DNA of 35,667 bases from Pseudomonadota bacterium (GCA_023435335.1 JAEYRU010000004.1:1-35667), one strand, 5' to 3'. Positions 6,596-15,756 are shown, numbered from the stretch's first letter. Program-made: numbers and translations. Notes: generated by a model from the sequence alone, not told the origin.

Positions 6596-6679
6596 TACGG
6601 CACTCGGGATGGTCTGCGCCGGCCGGTTGCGCGTCGCCTGCGAGCGAGCTAGGACGAAGCCTCCCGTCGCAGGTGTCCC

Positions 6680-8512
6680 ATGTTTCAGTCATTCGATAAC
6701 GTCGCCGATCCAACGCAGGGCGTGGAGCGCGTCGCCCGCCTGCGGGAGGAACTGGCGAAGCAGGGCCTGGACGGCTTCCTCGTGCCCCGCGCCGACGAGC
6801 ACCAGGGCGAGTATGTGGCGAAGCGGTCCGAGCGCCTGCAGTGGCTCACCGGCTTCACCGGCTCGGCAGGCGTCGCGCTGATCCTGCGCGAGCGCGCGGT
6901 GATCTGGGTCGACGGTCGTTATACGCTGCAGGTGCGGGACCAGACCGACCCAGATACGTTCGAGGTGGAGAGCCTGATCGACAACCCGCCGCCGCAATGG
7001 CTGCCCGACAACACGGCGCGCGGACGCAGGATCGGCTTCGACCCGTGGCTGCACACCATCGCCAATGCGCGAGCGCTCCGCGCCGCGCTGGAGAAATGCG
7101 GCGCCGAACTGGTGGCGGTGGAGCGCAATCCGGTCGACGCGGTCTGGACCGATCAGCCCGACGCACCTGCCGAACCCGTGGAGGTGCATCCTGAAAGCCT
7201 GGCGGGCGAGGCAGCGGCAGGCAAGCTCGCCCGGATCGCGCAGGCGGTAGAGGCGGCGGACGCCAGCGCCACGGTCCTTACCGACCCTGCCTCCATAGCC
7301 TGGGCCTTCAACATACGCGGCCGCGACGTCCCGCATACGCCTCTTGCGCTGGGCTTCGCCGTCATAGCGGCCGACGGGCGCCACGACCTCTACATGGACC
7401 GCGGCAAGTTCGGCGGTGAGGCGCTGGCTCATGTCGGCGAGCATGCCGAACTCCATCCTCCTGCCGAGCTCGAGCACGGCCTGCGCAGGCGCGCCGCCGA
7501 GGGCGGGCGCATTGCGCTCGACCCGCAGCTGGCGGCCGAGAAGCTGCGCCTTATCATCGAGGCGGCCGGCGGCGAGATGGTCGAGGCGCCCGATCCGGCC
7601 CGCCTGCCGCGCGCGACCAAGAACGCGCGCGAGCTCGAAGGCAGCCGCGCCGCGCACCGGCGCGACGGCGCGGCCGTGACGCGCTTCCTCTGCTGGCTCG
7701 ACACCCAGCCGCCCGTATCGCTGGACGAGATCGCCGTCGCGCGGCGGTTGGAAGAGGCTCGCGCCTCCGTCGGGGAGGCGATGCAGATGCCGCTGCGCGA
7801 CATCTCCTTCGACACCATTTCAGGAGCGGGTCCCAACGGCGCAATCATCCACTACCGCGTCACCACGCGCACGAACCGCAAGCTGCAGGAAGGTGAGCTC
7901 TATCTCGTCGATTCCGGCGCGCAGTATCGCGACGGCACCACGGACATAACCCGCACGGTCGCGATCGGCGCTCCCACCGAGGAGATGCGCACGCACTACA
8001 CCCTTGTGCTGAAGGGGATGATCGGTATCTCCCTTCTGCGCTTTCCGCCCGGCACGCGCGGCATGGACATCGACGCGGTCGCCCGCATCGCGCTCTGGAA
8101 AGCCGGGCTGGACTACGCCCACGGCACCGGGCACGGCGTCGGCTCCTACCTGTCCGTGCACGAAGGGCCGCAGCGCATCGCCAAGACCGGAACGGAAAAG
8201 CTCCTTGCGGGCATGATCCTGTCCAACGAGCCTGGGTACTACCGCGAGGGCCAATACGGCATCAGGCTCGAGAACCTGATCGTCGTCACGCCGGCCGAAG
8301 CCGTGGCGGGCGGCGACATCGCCATGCACGGCTTCGAGACGCTGACGCTGGCTCCCTTCGACCGGCGGCTGGTCAGGGTCGAACTGCTGACCGGCGAGGA
8401 GCGCGCCTGGCTGGACGCCTACCATGCCCGCGTGCTGGCCGAGATCGGCCCGATGGTGGACGGCGAGGTCTTAAGCTGGCTCGAGACAGCGACGGCGCCG
8501 CTTGAGGGCTAG
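6680..8512 (+). CDS. Aminopeptidase P family protein (Xaa-Pro aminopeptidase)
   Basis: The 610-residue product is a three-domain M24B metallopeptidase that removes N-terminal residues preceding proline. Two creatinase-like N-terminal domains occupy about 1-330 and the pita-bread catalytic domain about 340-550, with a C-terminal extension as in the long (eukaryote-like) aminopeptidase P subgroup. All five expected dinuclear-metal ligands are present: Asp411 and Asp422 (VDSGAQYRDGTTDITRT), His485 (GTGHGVG), Glu517 (SNEPGYY) and Glu531 (IRLENL). It has no signal peptide and should be cytosolic. The start at 6680 has a weak AGGTG element. Its TAG stop interlocks with that of the convergent azlD-like gene. 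Confidence 0.93.
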   Translation: MFQSFDNVADPTQGVERVARLREELAKQGLDGFLVPRADEHQGEYVAKRSERLQWLTGFTGSAGVALILRERAVIWVDGRYTLQVRDQTDPDTFEVESLIDNPPPQWLPDNTARGRRIGFDPWLHTIANARALRAALEKCGAELVAVERNPVDAVWTDQPDAPAEPVEVHPESLAGEAAAGKLARIAQAVEAADASATVLTDPASIAWAFNIRGRDVPHTPLALGFAVIAADGRHDLYMDRGKFGGEALAHVGEHAELHPPAELEHGLRRRAAEGGRIALDPQLAAEKLRLIIEAAGGEMVEAPDPARLPRATKNARELEGSRAAHRRDGAAVTRFLCWLDTQPPVSLDEIAVARRLEEARASVGEAMQMPLRDISFDTISGAGPNGAIIHYRVTTRTNRKLQEGELYLVDSGAQYRDGTTDITRTVAIGAPTEEMRTHYTLVLKGMIGISLLRFPPGTRGMDIDAVARIALWKAGLDYAHGTGHGVGSYLSVHEGPQRIAKTGTEKLLAGMILSNEPGYYREGQYGIRLENLIVVTPAEAVAGGDIAMHGFETLTLAPFDRRLVRVELLTGEERAWLDAYHARVLAEIGPMVDGEVLSWLETATAPLEG

Positions 8513-8805
8513 CCGAGAAGCTGGCGGGCGAGTATGAGCGTGCCGCCGCCGATGATTAGCACAAGCAGCGTGCCTCCGCGAAGGGCGGCGAGCCCGCCGG
8601 CCAGCAGCGCCAGCAATTCGGCGGGGCTTGCGCTGAACGCCGCCGGCGCCACCAGCGTCGAAAGGACCGCAGCGGGCACCGCATTTAGGCCCGCCTCCAC
8701 GCGCGGATGGACATGCGCGAAACGCGACAGCACCAGATGCCCGCCGATGCGCGTGAGGTAGGTCAGCAGCGCGCCGCCAAGGATGATCCACACCGCCGTG
8801 GTCAT
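8509..8805 (-). CDS. AzlD-type branched-chain amino acid export subunit
   Basis: A 98-residue, highly hydrophobic protein of the AzlD family, the small partner of AzlC in two-component exporters of branched-chain amino acids (BrnFE type). Four hydrophobic segments fill nearly the whole chain, and the family pattern TYLTRIGGHLVLSRF and AVPAAVLSTLVAPA is visible. The ATG at 8805 overlaps the stop of the upstream azlC-like gene by four bases (ATGA), so the pair should be translationally coupled. At the other end its TAG overlaps the convergent aminopeptidase stop on the palindrome CTAG, leaving no room for a terminator. Substrate is inferred from family only. Confidence 0.87.
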   Translation of the reverse strand: MTTAVWIILGGALLTYLTRIGGHLVLSRFAHVHPRVEAGLNAVPAAVLSTLVAPAAFSASPAELLALLAGGLAALRGGTLLVLIIGGGTLILARQLLG

Positions 8806-9521
8806 GCGCGCGCCTCCTTCGAGGAGGGCGTGAACACCACGGCCAGCACGATTCCCGCCAGGGCGCCCAGCGAGACGTGCCACGGTGAGCCGACGAAATG
8901 ATAGGCGAGCACGGAGGCGGCGCTGCTCGCCAGCACGACCGGGAGCCACAGCGGCCGCTTGCGGAAGCCGAGCACCAGGCCGAGGAAATAGATCGGCATG
9001 AGGAAGTCGACGCCGAGCGCCTGAGGGTCCGGAATCATGCCGCCGAACCACGCCCCGATCGCCGTGGCTCCGGTCCAGATGCACCATAGCGGGGTGAGCA
9101 AGCCGGCATACCATGCGAAGGCGACGGGTATGCCGCGCTCGGCGCGCGCCTCCGATTCGGCGAATTGCGGATCGGTGAGGAAGAAGAAGCCGACCATGCG
9201 CTGGAGGCCGCTCCAGTGGCCGGTGCGCCGGCCGAGCGCCGCCGAATAGAGCACGTGGCGGAAATTGACCGCGAAGATCGAGAAGACGATCAGCCATGCC
9301 GGCACGTGCTGGCCGAACAGCTCGATGCCGACCAGCTGGCTCGCGCCCCCGAAGACGGCGCCGCTCATGAGCACCGTCTCTCCGAAGCTGAGGCCGTTCT
9401 GCACCGCCAGCGCGCCGAACAGCATCGCCACCGGGATCATGGCGATTGCAATGGTGCCGCCGCGGCCGAAGCCGTGCCAGAACTCCTCGCGTTTGCTCAG
9501 GGAGAAATTGGAATGGTCCAT
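8802..9521 (-). CDS. AzlC-type branched-chain amino acid exporter
   Basis: The 239-residue membrane protein belongs to the AzlC family, the large subunit of branched-chain amino acid exporters. Diagnostic stretches include IPVAMLFGALAVQNGLSFGE, the GAVFGGASQLVGIELF segment, the NFRHVLYSAAL motif and TDPQFAESEA. About seven hydrophobic segments are visible. It forms a two-gene unit with the downstream azlD-like gene (four-base overlap). The ATG at 9521 lacks a clear ribosome-binding site. A 69-bp gap separates it from ligA on the same strand, and I see no terminator in that gap, so some read-through from the large cluster is possible. Confidence 0.9.
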   Translation of the reverse strand: MDHSNFSLSKREEFWHGFGRGGTIAIAMIPVAMLFGALAVQNGLSFGETVLMSGAVFGGASQLVGIELFGQHVPAWLIVFSIFAVNFRHVLYSAALGRRTGHWSGLQRMVGFFFLTDPQFAESEARAERGIPVAFAWYAGLLTPLWCIWTGATAIGAWFGGMIPDPQALGVDFLMPIYFLGLVLGFRKRPLWLPVVLASSAASVLAYHFVGSPWHVSLGALAGIVLAVVFTPSSKEARA

Positions 9522-9590
9522 TGGGTGAGCTGATTAGGACAGCAGACCTACCCTGTCATGCGAATTCGATTGAGCCACTGCACCTGCGCA

Positions 9591-11714
9591 TCAGCTCAGC
9601 TGCCCTATCCTCTCGAACCACTGGTCCTCGTCGATTACCTCGATGCCGAGATCGGTCGCCTGCTTCAGCTTCGAGCCCGCGCCAGGCCCGGCCACGACGA
9701 GATCCGTCTTCTTCGATACGGAGCCCGCCACCTTGGCGCCGAGCCGCTCCGCCATCGCCTTTGCCTCGTCGCGCGACATCTTCTCCAGAGAGCCGGTGAA
9801 CACCACCGTCTTGCCCGCAACCGGCGAGGAGATGTCGGCAACCCGCTCTTCGTCCTGCGGCGCAACCTCGGCGAGAAGATCGTTCACGACCTGACGGTTG
9901 TGTTGCTCGGCGAAGAACTCGACCAGCGCCTCAGCCACGATTGCGCCGATGCCGTTGACACCGACGATCTCCTGCCACTCGGCATTGCCGGGGTCGCCCT
10001 TGCCCTCCGGCAGCCGGGCGGCCTCGGCAGCGGTCCGCAAGGCGTCGAAGCTCACGAAATGCCGGGCAAGCCGCTTGGCGTTGGTTTCGCCGATATGGCG
10101 GATGCCAAGCGCGAAGAGGAAGCGCGACACCGGCACCTGCCGCCTGTCGTCGATGGCGGCGAACAGCTTGCGCACCGAGACCTGGCCGAAGCCCTCGACG
10201 TTCTCGAGCTTGGTGAGCGAGCCTTCCTGACGCCTCTTCAGCGTGAAAATGTCGGCCGGCGAGCGCACCTTCAGCGCGTCGTCGACGTGGTTGAAGAAGA
10301 ACTCGATCTGCTTCTCGCCGAGCCCCTCGATATCCATGGCGTTGCGCGACACGAAGTGGCGGATGCGTTCCACCGCCTGTGCGGCGCAGATCAGACCGCC
10401 GGTGCAGCGGCGCACCGCCTCGCCCTCCTCGCGCACCGCATGGCTGTCGCAGACCGGGCAGCGGTCCGGGAACCTGTAGGGCTGCGCATCCGCGGGGCGC
10501 TTCTCGGGCACGAAGCCGAGGATCTGCGGGATCACGTCGCCGGCGCGCTGGATGATAACCGTGTCGCCGATGCGGATGTCCTTGCGCGCGATCTCGTCCT
10601 CGTTGTGCAGCGTCGCGTTGGTGACCACCACGCCGCCCACCGTCACCGGCTCCAGTCGCGCCACCGGCGTCAGCGCGCCGGTGCGGCCGACCTGGATGTC
10701 GATGGCGTTGAGCACGGTCGTCGCCTTTTCGGCGGGGAACTTGTGCGCGGTCGCCCAGCGCGGGCTGCGCGAGCGGAAGCCCAACCGCTCCTGCAGGTCC
10801 AGCCGGTCGACCTTGTAGACGACGCCGTCGATGTCGTAGGGCAGCTCGGCCCGCATCGCCTCTATTTTCCGGTACTGCGCCAGCATCTCGTCGAGCGAGC
10901 GGCAGCGCACCATCTCCGGATTGACCTGGAAACCCCAGTCTCCCAGCCGCTGCACCGCGTCGTATTGCGTGTCGGCCAGCGGCTCGCTGGTTTCGCCCCA
11001 GGCATAGCCGAAGAACTTGAGCGGACGCGAGCGCGTCACCTCCGGGGCCTTCTGGCGCAGGCTGCCGGCCGCCGAGTTGCGGGGGTTGGCGAAGTTCTGG
11101 CCGAGCTCGGCCATGCGCTGGTTGAGCTTGAAGAAGTCGTCGCGGCGCATGTAGACCTCGCCGCGCACCTCGACCACGTCGGGGCAGGAGCCGCCGAGCT
11201 TCTCGGGAATCTCGCCGATCGTACGGATGTTGGCGGTCACGTTCTCGCCGGTCGTGCCGTCGCCGCGCGTCGCCGCCGTCACCAGCCTCCCCTTCTCGTA
11301 GCGCAGCGACATGGAGAGCCCGTCGATCTTCGGCTCGGCGGTGAAAACGAGCTCGGCGTCGGCAGGCAGGGCCAGGAAGCGCCGCACCGAGCCCACGAAA
11401 TCGGTCACGTCGTCCTCGGAGAAGACGTTGTCCAGCGACAGCATGGGCTTTGCGTGCCGCACCTGGCTGAACGTGCCGGACGGCGCCGCGCCGACCGCCT
11501 GTGACGGGGAATCCTCGCGCACCAGCTCCGGAAACCTGGCCTCGATCTCCGCGTTTCGGCGGCGCAACGCATCATACGCGGCGTCGGAGATGACCGGCGC
11601 GTCCTCTCCGTGGTAGCGCCGGTCATGCTCGGCGATCTCGGCGGCGAGCCGCTCCAGTTCGGAGGCAGCCTGCTCGGCGGTCAGCTTGTCGACGTCGATT
11701 GCGGCAAAGGACAT
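9591..11714 (-). CDS. ligA: NAD-dependent DNA ligase
   Basis: LigA seals nicks during replication and repair using NAD. The 707-residue chain has the full set of domains: the Ia NAD-binding domain, the adenylation domain with catalytic Lys129 (EPKIDGLS), an OB-fold domain, a four-Cys zinc finger (CPVCDSHAVREEG... CTGGLICAAQ), tandem helix-hairpin-helix motifs, and a C-terminal BRCT domain (TVVFTGSLEKMSRDEAKAMA). The start at 11714 (MSFAAIDVDKL) suits the family. It lies 124 bp downstream of recN. This is the far end of the extended dcw neighbourhood, as is common in Rhizobiales. A 648-codon open frame on the opposite strand is a codon-bias shadow. Confidence 0.97.
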   Translation of the reverse strand: MSFAAIDVDKLTAEQAASELERLAAEIAEHDRRYHGEDAPVISDAAYDALRRRNAEIEARFPELVREDSPSQAVGAAPSGTFSQVRHAKPMLSLDNVFSEDDVTDFVGSVRRFLALPADAELVFTAEPKIDGLSMSLRYEKGRLVTAATRGDGTTGENVTANIRTIGEIPEKLGGSCPDVVEVRGEVYMRRDDFFKLNQRMAELGQNFANPRNSAAGSLRQKAPEVTRSRPLKFFGYAWGETSEPLADTQYDAVQRLGDWGFQVNPEMVRCRSLDEMLAQYRKIEAMRAELPYDIDGVVYKVDRLDLQERLGFRSRSPRWATAHKFPAEKATTVLNAIDIQVGRTGALTPVARLEPVTVGGVVVTNATLHNEDEIARKDIRIGDTVIIQRAGDVIPQILGFVPEKRPADAQPYRFPDRCPVCDSHAVREEGEAVRRCTGGLICAAQAVERIRHFVSRNAMDIEGLGEKQIEFFFNHVDDALKVRSPADIFTLKRRQEGSLTKLENVEGFGQVSVRKLFAAIDDRRQVPVSRFLFALGIRHIGETNAKRLARHFVSFDALRTAAEAARLPEGKGDPGNAEWQEIVGVNGIGAIVAEALVEFFAEQHNRQVVNDLLAEVAPQDEERVADISSPVAGKTVVFTGSLEKMSRDEAKAMAERLGAKVAGSVSKKTDLVVAGPGAGSKLKQATDLGIEVIDEDQWFERIGQLS

Positions 11715-11838
11715 GGGCGGGCGATTCCGGTTGTCTGGCCGGCGAACTTACCCCGACCCGCGCCGGATTTGGATAGGGCTTTGCCGGGTTCGTCGCGGCA
11801 TTGCCGCCGCTCCTGACACCTGCCGACGGTGCAGCCGT

Positions 11839-13509
11839 TCAGCCGGCGGCGTTCTCCTGCAACAGCCGTTCGGCTGCCGCGCGCGCCTCGGTGGTGATCG
11901 TGGCGCCTGCCAGCATGCGCGCGATCTCTTCCTGTCGCGCCGCGCGATCCATCTCGGTCACGCCTGTGGAAACGCGGTCGGCGCCGCCGGATTTCGAGAT
12001 CAGGTAGTGCGTGCTGGCGCGGGCCGCGACCTGCGGCGCATGCGTGACCGCCAACACCTGGATCTTCTGCGAAAGCCTAGCCAGCCGCTGCCCGATGGCG
12101 TCGGCCACCGCGCCGCCAACGCCGGTGTCGATCTCGTCGAAGACCAGCGTTGGGGCGGAGCCGCGGTCGGCAAGCGCCACTTTCAGCGCCAGAAGGAAAC
12201 GCGACAGCTCGCCACCCGATGCGACCTTCATCATCGGACCCGGCCGCGTGCCCGGGTTCGTGCGCACCCAGAACTCCACCTGGTCGATGCCGGCGGCGGT
12301 GCGGTCATCCGGCTCGCTGGCGACCTCGACGATGAACTCGGCACGTTCGAGCTTCAGCGCCGGGAGTTCGGCCGCGACGGTTGCCGCCAGCGCCTCGGCC
12401 ACGCCCCGACGCAGTTGCGAGAGATGCGCCGCCGCGACATCGTAGGCGTCGCGCGCGGCCACGGCCTGCGTCTCCAGTTCCGCCAGCCGCGCCTCCCCGG
12501 CGTCGAGATCGGCAAGGTCGGCGGCCATCTCGTCGCGCAGCCGCGCCAGATCGTCCACCGCGACGTTGTGCTTGCGCGCCAACGCGCGCAACGCAAACAG
12601 CCGCTCCTCGGCCTGCTCCAGCTTGCGCGGGTCGAATTCGGCCGCCCGCATCGCGGCGTCCGTCGCCGCCTGCGCGGCATCGAGCGACACGAGCGCCTCG
12701 TCGAGCGACTTAACGATTTCCTCGAGCAGGCCCGGCGCCTCCGCCGCCTTGCGCTCCAGCCTCCTGAGGAGGCCCGAAAGCACCGGCACCGGCGACGACG
12801 GGCCGGAGAGAACGTCCTGCGCTTCCGCGATATCCGAGGCCGATTTCTCGGCCCGCATCATGACGGCGCGGAGTTCCGCGAGTTCGGTTTCCTCGCCGGG
12901 CTGCGGGTCGGCCTTCGTCAGTTCTTCCACCGAAGCGCGCAGGAAGTCGGCCTCGCGCGCGGCCGCCTCCACGCGGGCGCGGTGGCGGGCGAGCTCCTGT
13001 TCGCGCTCCCGCCAATGCCGCCAGGCCGCCGCGACGCGGTCGGCCTCGCCGCCGTGGCCGCCGAATGCGTCGAGCAGGTCCCGGTGAGCGGCTGGATCGA
13101 CCAGCGCGCGCTCGTCGTGCTGGCCATGGATCTCCACCAGCGCCCGCCCGATCTCGCGCATAAGCGTGACGCTGGCTGGCTGGTCGTTGACAAAGACGCG
13201 CGTCCGCCCGTCGGCCGACTGTACCCGCCGAAGGATGAGGTCGCCTCCGTCATCGATGGCGTTTTCGGTGAGTATCGCGCGCGCAGGGTGGTTGGCTGGA
13301 ACGTCGAAGACCGCCGTCACCTGGCCCTGGCTCGCCCCGTGGCGCACCAGCGCGGTGTCGCCGCGCGCGCCCAGCGCCAGCGCCAGCGCGTCAAGCAGGA
13401 TCGACTTGCCGGCGCCCGTCTCGCCGGTGAGCACCGACAGGCCTTCGGAAAAATCGATATCAAGCCGCTCGATCAGGACGATATCGCGGATCGACAGCTG
13501 CGATAGCAT
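11839..13509 (-). CDS. recN: DNA repair protein RecN
   Basis: RecN is an SMC-like ATPase acting in double-strand break repair. The 556-residue protein has an N-terminal Walker A motif GETGAGKS (29-36), a central coiled-coil region rich in Ala, Glu, Arg and Leu (about 155-370), the ABC signature SGGELS (431-436) and a Walker B strand LVFDEIDTG with Asp458-Glu459. All ATPase motifs are intact and the length is normal. It begins eight bases after the bamD stop, so the two are surely co-transcribed. I see no clear LexA box at its start, consistent with operon rather than private control, though LexA motifs vary. Confidence 0.96.
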   Translation of the reverse strand: MLSQLSIRDIVLIERLDIDFSEGLSVLTGETGAGKSILLDALALALGARGDTALVRHGASQGQVTAVFDVPANHPARAILTENAIDDGGDLILRRVQSADGRTRVFVNDQPASVTLMREIGRALVEIHGQHDERALVDPAAHRDLLDAFGGHGGEADRVAAAWRHWREREQELARHRARVEAAAREADFLRASVEELTKADPQPGEETELAELRAVMMRAEKSASDIAEAQDVLSGPSSPVPVLSGLLRRLERKAAEAPGLLEEIVKSLDEALVSLDAAQAATDAAMRAAEFDPRKLEQAEERLFALRALARKHNVAVDDLARLRDEMAADLADLDAGEARLAELETQAVAARDAYDVAAAHLSQLRRGVAEALAATVAAELPALKLERAEFIVEVASEPDDRTAAGIDQVEFWVRTNPGTRPGPMMKVASGGELSRFLLALKVALADRGSAPTLVFDEIDTGVGGAVADAIGQRLARLSQKIQVLAVTHAPQVAARASTHYLISKSGGADRVSTGVTEMDRAARQEEIARMLAGATITTEARAAAERLLQENAAG

Positions 13510-13517
13510 GGATCAGG

Positions 13518-14390
13518 TCAGCTTCGCGCCCCGACCAGCGTCCCGCCGATGCGCGAGAGCCACGAGCCCGAATTGTCGCGCGGCTCCAGCCCGCCGGACT
13601 GCAGCAGTGCGTAGGAGTCCTTGTACCACTGGCTCTCGGGGTAGTTGTGCCCGAGCACCGCGGCGGCGGCCTGCGCCTCGCTGGCCAGGCCCATGGCGAA
13701 ATATGCTTCCACAAGGCGCGCGAGCGCCTCCTCGACATGGCGCGTATTGGAATAGTTCTCCACCACGTAGCGGAACCGCTTGATCGAGGCGAGGTACTCG
13801 CGCCGCTCGAGATAATAGCGGCCGACCTGCATCTCCTTGCCGGCAAGCTGGTCGCGGGCGAAGCGGATCTTCGTATTGGCGTCTTCCACATACTCGGAGT
13901 CGGGCCAGCGCTGAACCACGGCCTCCATCGCCTCGATGGCGCGCCGCGACTCCCGCTGGTCCTGGGTCACGTCCCGGATCTGCCGGAAATAGCTGAGGCC
14001 GATCAGGTACTGCGCGTAGGCCGCATCCTCGGTGGAGGGATAAAGCTGCACGTAGCGCTGCCCCGCGGTGATCGCCTCCTCGTACTTGCCCTGGCGGTAG
14101 TTCGTGAAGGCGCTCATCACGAGCGACTTGCGGGCATACTCCGAATAGGGATGCTGGCGGTCGACCGCCTCGAACTTCTTCGAGGCCTCGTTGATGCGAC
14201 CGGCATTCAGGTTGGCCAGCCCCTGGTTGTAGAGCACATCCGCCGGATCGGTATTCTCGACATAGCTGGCAAGATCGATGTCGTCGTCCGACGAGCACGC
14301 CGAAACGAACAGCGGCGCCATGAGCAGCGGCAGCGCCAGAAGCCGGACACGCGCCGAACGACGCGACATGTCGGAATTGGTGTTTGACAT
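13518..14390 (-). CDS. bamD: Outer membrane assembly lipoprotein BamD (ComL)
   Basis: BamD is the essential lipoprotein partner of BamA in the machine that inserts beta-barrel proteins into the outer membrane. The 290-residue precursor has a basic start, a hydrophobic stretch and a lipobox ending V-S-A-Cys32; Cys32 would be lipidated. The mature part contains five TPR-like repeats, e.g. ADVLYNQGLANLNAGRINEA and YARKSLVMSAFTNYRQGKYE. The ATG at 14390 is chosen since it gives a normal signal peptide; the frame stays open to 14522, but that extension is basic and unlike the family. It lies between lpxC (163-bp gap) and recN (eight-base gap), placing outer-membrane biogenesis next to division genes. 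Confidence 0.95.
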   Translation of the reverse strand: MSNTNSDMSRRSARVRLLALPLLMAPLFVSACSSDDDIDLASYVENTDPADVLYNQGLANLNAGRINEASKKFEAVDRQHPYSEYARKSLVMSAFTNYRQGKYEEAITAGQRYVQLYPSTEDAAYAQYLIGLSYFRQIRDVTQDQRESRRAIEAMEAVVQRWPDSEYVEDANTKIRFARDQLAGKEMQVGRYYLERREYLASIKRFRYVVENYSNTRHVEEALARLVEAYFAMGLASEAQAAAAVLGHNYPESQWYKDSYALLQSGGLEPRDNSGSWLSRIGGTLVGARS

Positions 14391-14427
14391 GGTGGCTTTT
14401 CGCCCCTCCGGCGCCCCATGAGGGCCT

Positions 14428-14433
14428 ATTCTA
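14428..14433 (-). promoter_or_regulatory. Candidate -10 element ahead of bamD
   Basis: TAGAAT on the minus strand (14433 to 14428) is a five-of-six match to the bacterial -10 consensus, about 38 bases before the bamD start. The -35 partner is poor: TTGCAG sits 20 bases upstream, too far for an ideal promoter. The 163-bp lpxC-bamD gap is otherwise without clear signals. Confidence 0.3.
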
Positions 14434-14553
14434 AACGCAGTCATAAACCACAACTGCAAGGTTCGGGCAACTTGATGGCTGCGCAATCGCGCATTTTTGT
14501 GGCGGCGCCACGCGTCCCGCACCCCTGCTGTCGGAGCGCCGCTTCCGCCCGTT

Positions 14554-15504
14554 TCAGAGCATCCAGGGCGCGTAGACCGGGGCGTTCACCTGGATCATCT
14601 CGGCCGAACGGCCGCGTTCGCGCCGTATCGTCTCGACAATCTCGAATGCCGACTGATCGGAAAGCAACCGCCGCAGTGCCGCAGCGTTCAGCTTGTGACC
14701 GCCACGATAGGAGCGGAAGCAACCGATGAAGCGGGCCCCGGCAAGCGCCAGGTCGCCCATCGCGTCGAGCGTCTTGTGACGCACGAACTCGTCGGTATAG
14801 CGCAGGCCTTCCATGTTGATGACCCGGTGATCCTCGCCGATGACGACGGAGTTTTCCAGCGAGGAGCCCAGCGCGTAGCCCGCGGCCCAGAGGCGCTCGA
14901 CGTCCTTCAGGAAGCCGAAGGTACGCGCGCGGGACAGCTCGCGGCGGAAAGCGGCAGGGTTGATGTCGCTGGCGAAGGCCTGACGGCCGATGGCCGGGCT
15001 TTCGAAGTCGATCTCGATCTCGAATCGGGTCCCGTCATAGGGGCGGAACTCCGCCCAAGAGGCGCCATTCTCGATGCGCACCGGCTTGACGACCCGGATG
15101 TAGCGCCGCTTCACCGCCAGCGGCTCGACGCCGGCCTGGTCGATCGCGTCGACGAAACCGGCGGCGCTGCCGTCCAGGATCGGCACTTCACTGCCGTCGA
15201 TCTCGATCAGCACATTGTCGATGCCCAACCCGAGAAGCGCAGCCATCAGGTGCTCGACGGTCGCGACATGCGCGCCCGTCGGATCGCCAAGCATCGTGCA
15301 GAGGTCCGTGCCGCCGATGGCGAGCGCATTTGCGCCGATCTCGGCGCCATCAAACTCGCCGCCCACCTTATGGAAAACGACCCCGGTATCGGGGTCGGCG
15401 GGGTTGAAATGGATGGAAACTGGCTTTCCACTATGAACGCCTACGCCGGTCAGTGACACGCGCGACTTGAGCGTCGTTTGATAGTCGTACAACTCGATCC
15501 CCAT
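14554..15504 (-). CDS. lpxC: UDP-3-O-acyl-N-acetylglucosamine deacetylase
   Basis: LpxC carries out the committed step of lipid A synthesis, a zinc-dependent deacetylation. The 316-residue protein keeps the zinc ligands His85 (TVEHLMAAL), His243 and Asp247 (RHKTLDAMGD), and the catalytic-region His270 (YRGGHKLNAAAL). The N-terminal SLTGVGVHSGKPV motif is typical. The start at 15504 follows a GGGACGGG stretch. It lies 277 bp downstream of ftsZ, and the gap contains a hairpin and a candidate promoter, so lpxC may have its own promoter while still belonging to the extended dcw neighbourhood. Confidence 0.97.
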   Translation of the reverse strand: MGIELYDYQTTLKSRVSLTGVGVHSGKPVSIHFNPADPDTGVVFHKVGGEFDGAEIGANALAIGGTDLCTMLGDPTGAHVATVEHLMAALLGLGIDNVLIEIDGSEVPILDGSAAGFVDAIDQAGVEPLAVKRRYIRVVKPVRIENGASWAEFRPYDGTRFEIEIDFESPAIGRQAFASDINPAAFRRELSRARTFGFLKDVERLWAAGYALGSSLENSVVIGEDHRVINMEGLRYTDEFVRHKTLDAMGDLALAGARFIGCFRSYRGGHKLNAAALRRLLSDQSAFEIVETIRRERGRSAEMIQVNAPVYAPWML

Positions 15505-15614
15505 AGGCCCGTCCCGCTTACGAAAGCCGCGCCTCGTATTACGGCGTGACCAAACTCGCAGCGCGCGGAGCTACATCCCCTCAACTCCGCGTACCGTCTT
15601 TAACTTGGGAGCGA

Positions 15615-15643
15615 AAGATACCGGGTGGGATTACATACTCCAA
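15615..15643 (-). promoter_or_regulatory. Candidate lpxC promoter
   Basis: On the minus strand TTGGAG (15643 to 15638) and TATCTT (15620 to 15615) are 17 bases apart, a plausible housekeeping promoter that would give a leader of about 105 bases for lpxC. The stretch is AT-richer than its surroundings. Each hexamer matches the consensus only partly (three and four of six). Confidence 0.35.
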
Positions 15644-15694
15644 ATCACGGTTTCTTACCTCCTGTTACGCCTCATCGGCCGAGTGACGGGCGGC

Positions 15695-15709
15695 TAAACC
15701 TTTGATTAA
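15695..15709. promoter_or_regulatory. CtrA-like site between ftsZ and lpxC
   Basis: TAAA-N7-TTAA (15695-15698 and 15706-15709) matches seven of eight positions of the alphaproteobacterial cell-cycle regulator CtrA consensus TTAA-N7-TTAA. It lies about 50 bp upstream of the candidate lpxC promoter. A single near-match in a 277-bp gap could be chance. Confidence 0.3.
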
Positions 15710-15723
15710 AGGAGCATTCCGGA

Positions 15724-15756
15724 TTTCAGGCGGGCCGGGTTCCGGTCCGCCTGAAA
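15724..15756 (-). terminator. Long hairpin downstream of ftsZ
   Basis: TTTCAGGCGG (15724-15733) pairs exactly with CCGCCTGAAA (15747-15756), with an inner CCGG/CCGG pair, making a strong stem-loop 25 bases past the ftsZ stop. No clean T-tract follows on the minus strand, so it may be a weak or factor-assisted terminator, or a 3'-end stabiliser, that separates ftsZ from lpxC expression. Confidence 0.5.

Noticed and set aside
9522..9590. Possible tRNA or small RNA in the azlC-ligA gap
   Set aside because: No cloverleaf, no CCA or T-arm consensus; only short chance palindromes.
9558..11504. 648-codon forward frame opposite ligA
   Set aside because: Exact antisense to a complete, motif-perfect ligA; peptide is His/Arg/Ala-rich as expected from mirrored GC-rich codons.
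11686..13506. 606-codon forward frame opposite recN
   Set aside because: Antisense shadow of intact recN; no recognisable domain.
14480..14498. TGCGC-AATC-GCGCA hairpin followed by TTTTT on the plus strand
   Set aside because: It has terminator form but no plus-strand transcript is evident here, and the stem is only five base pairs.
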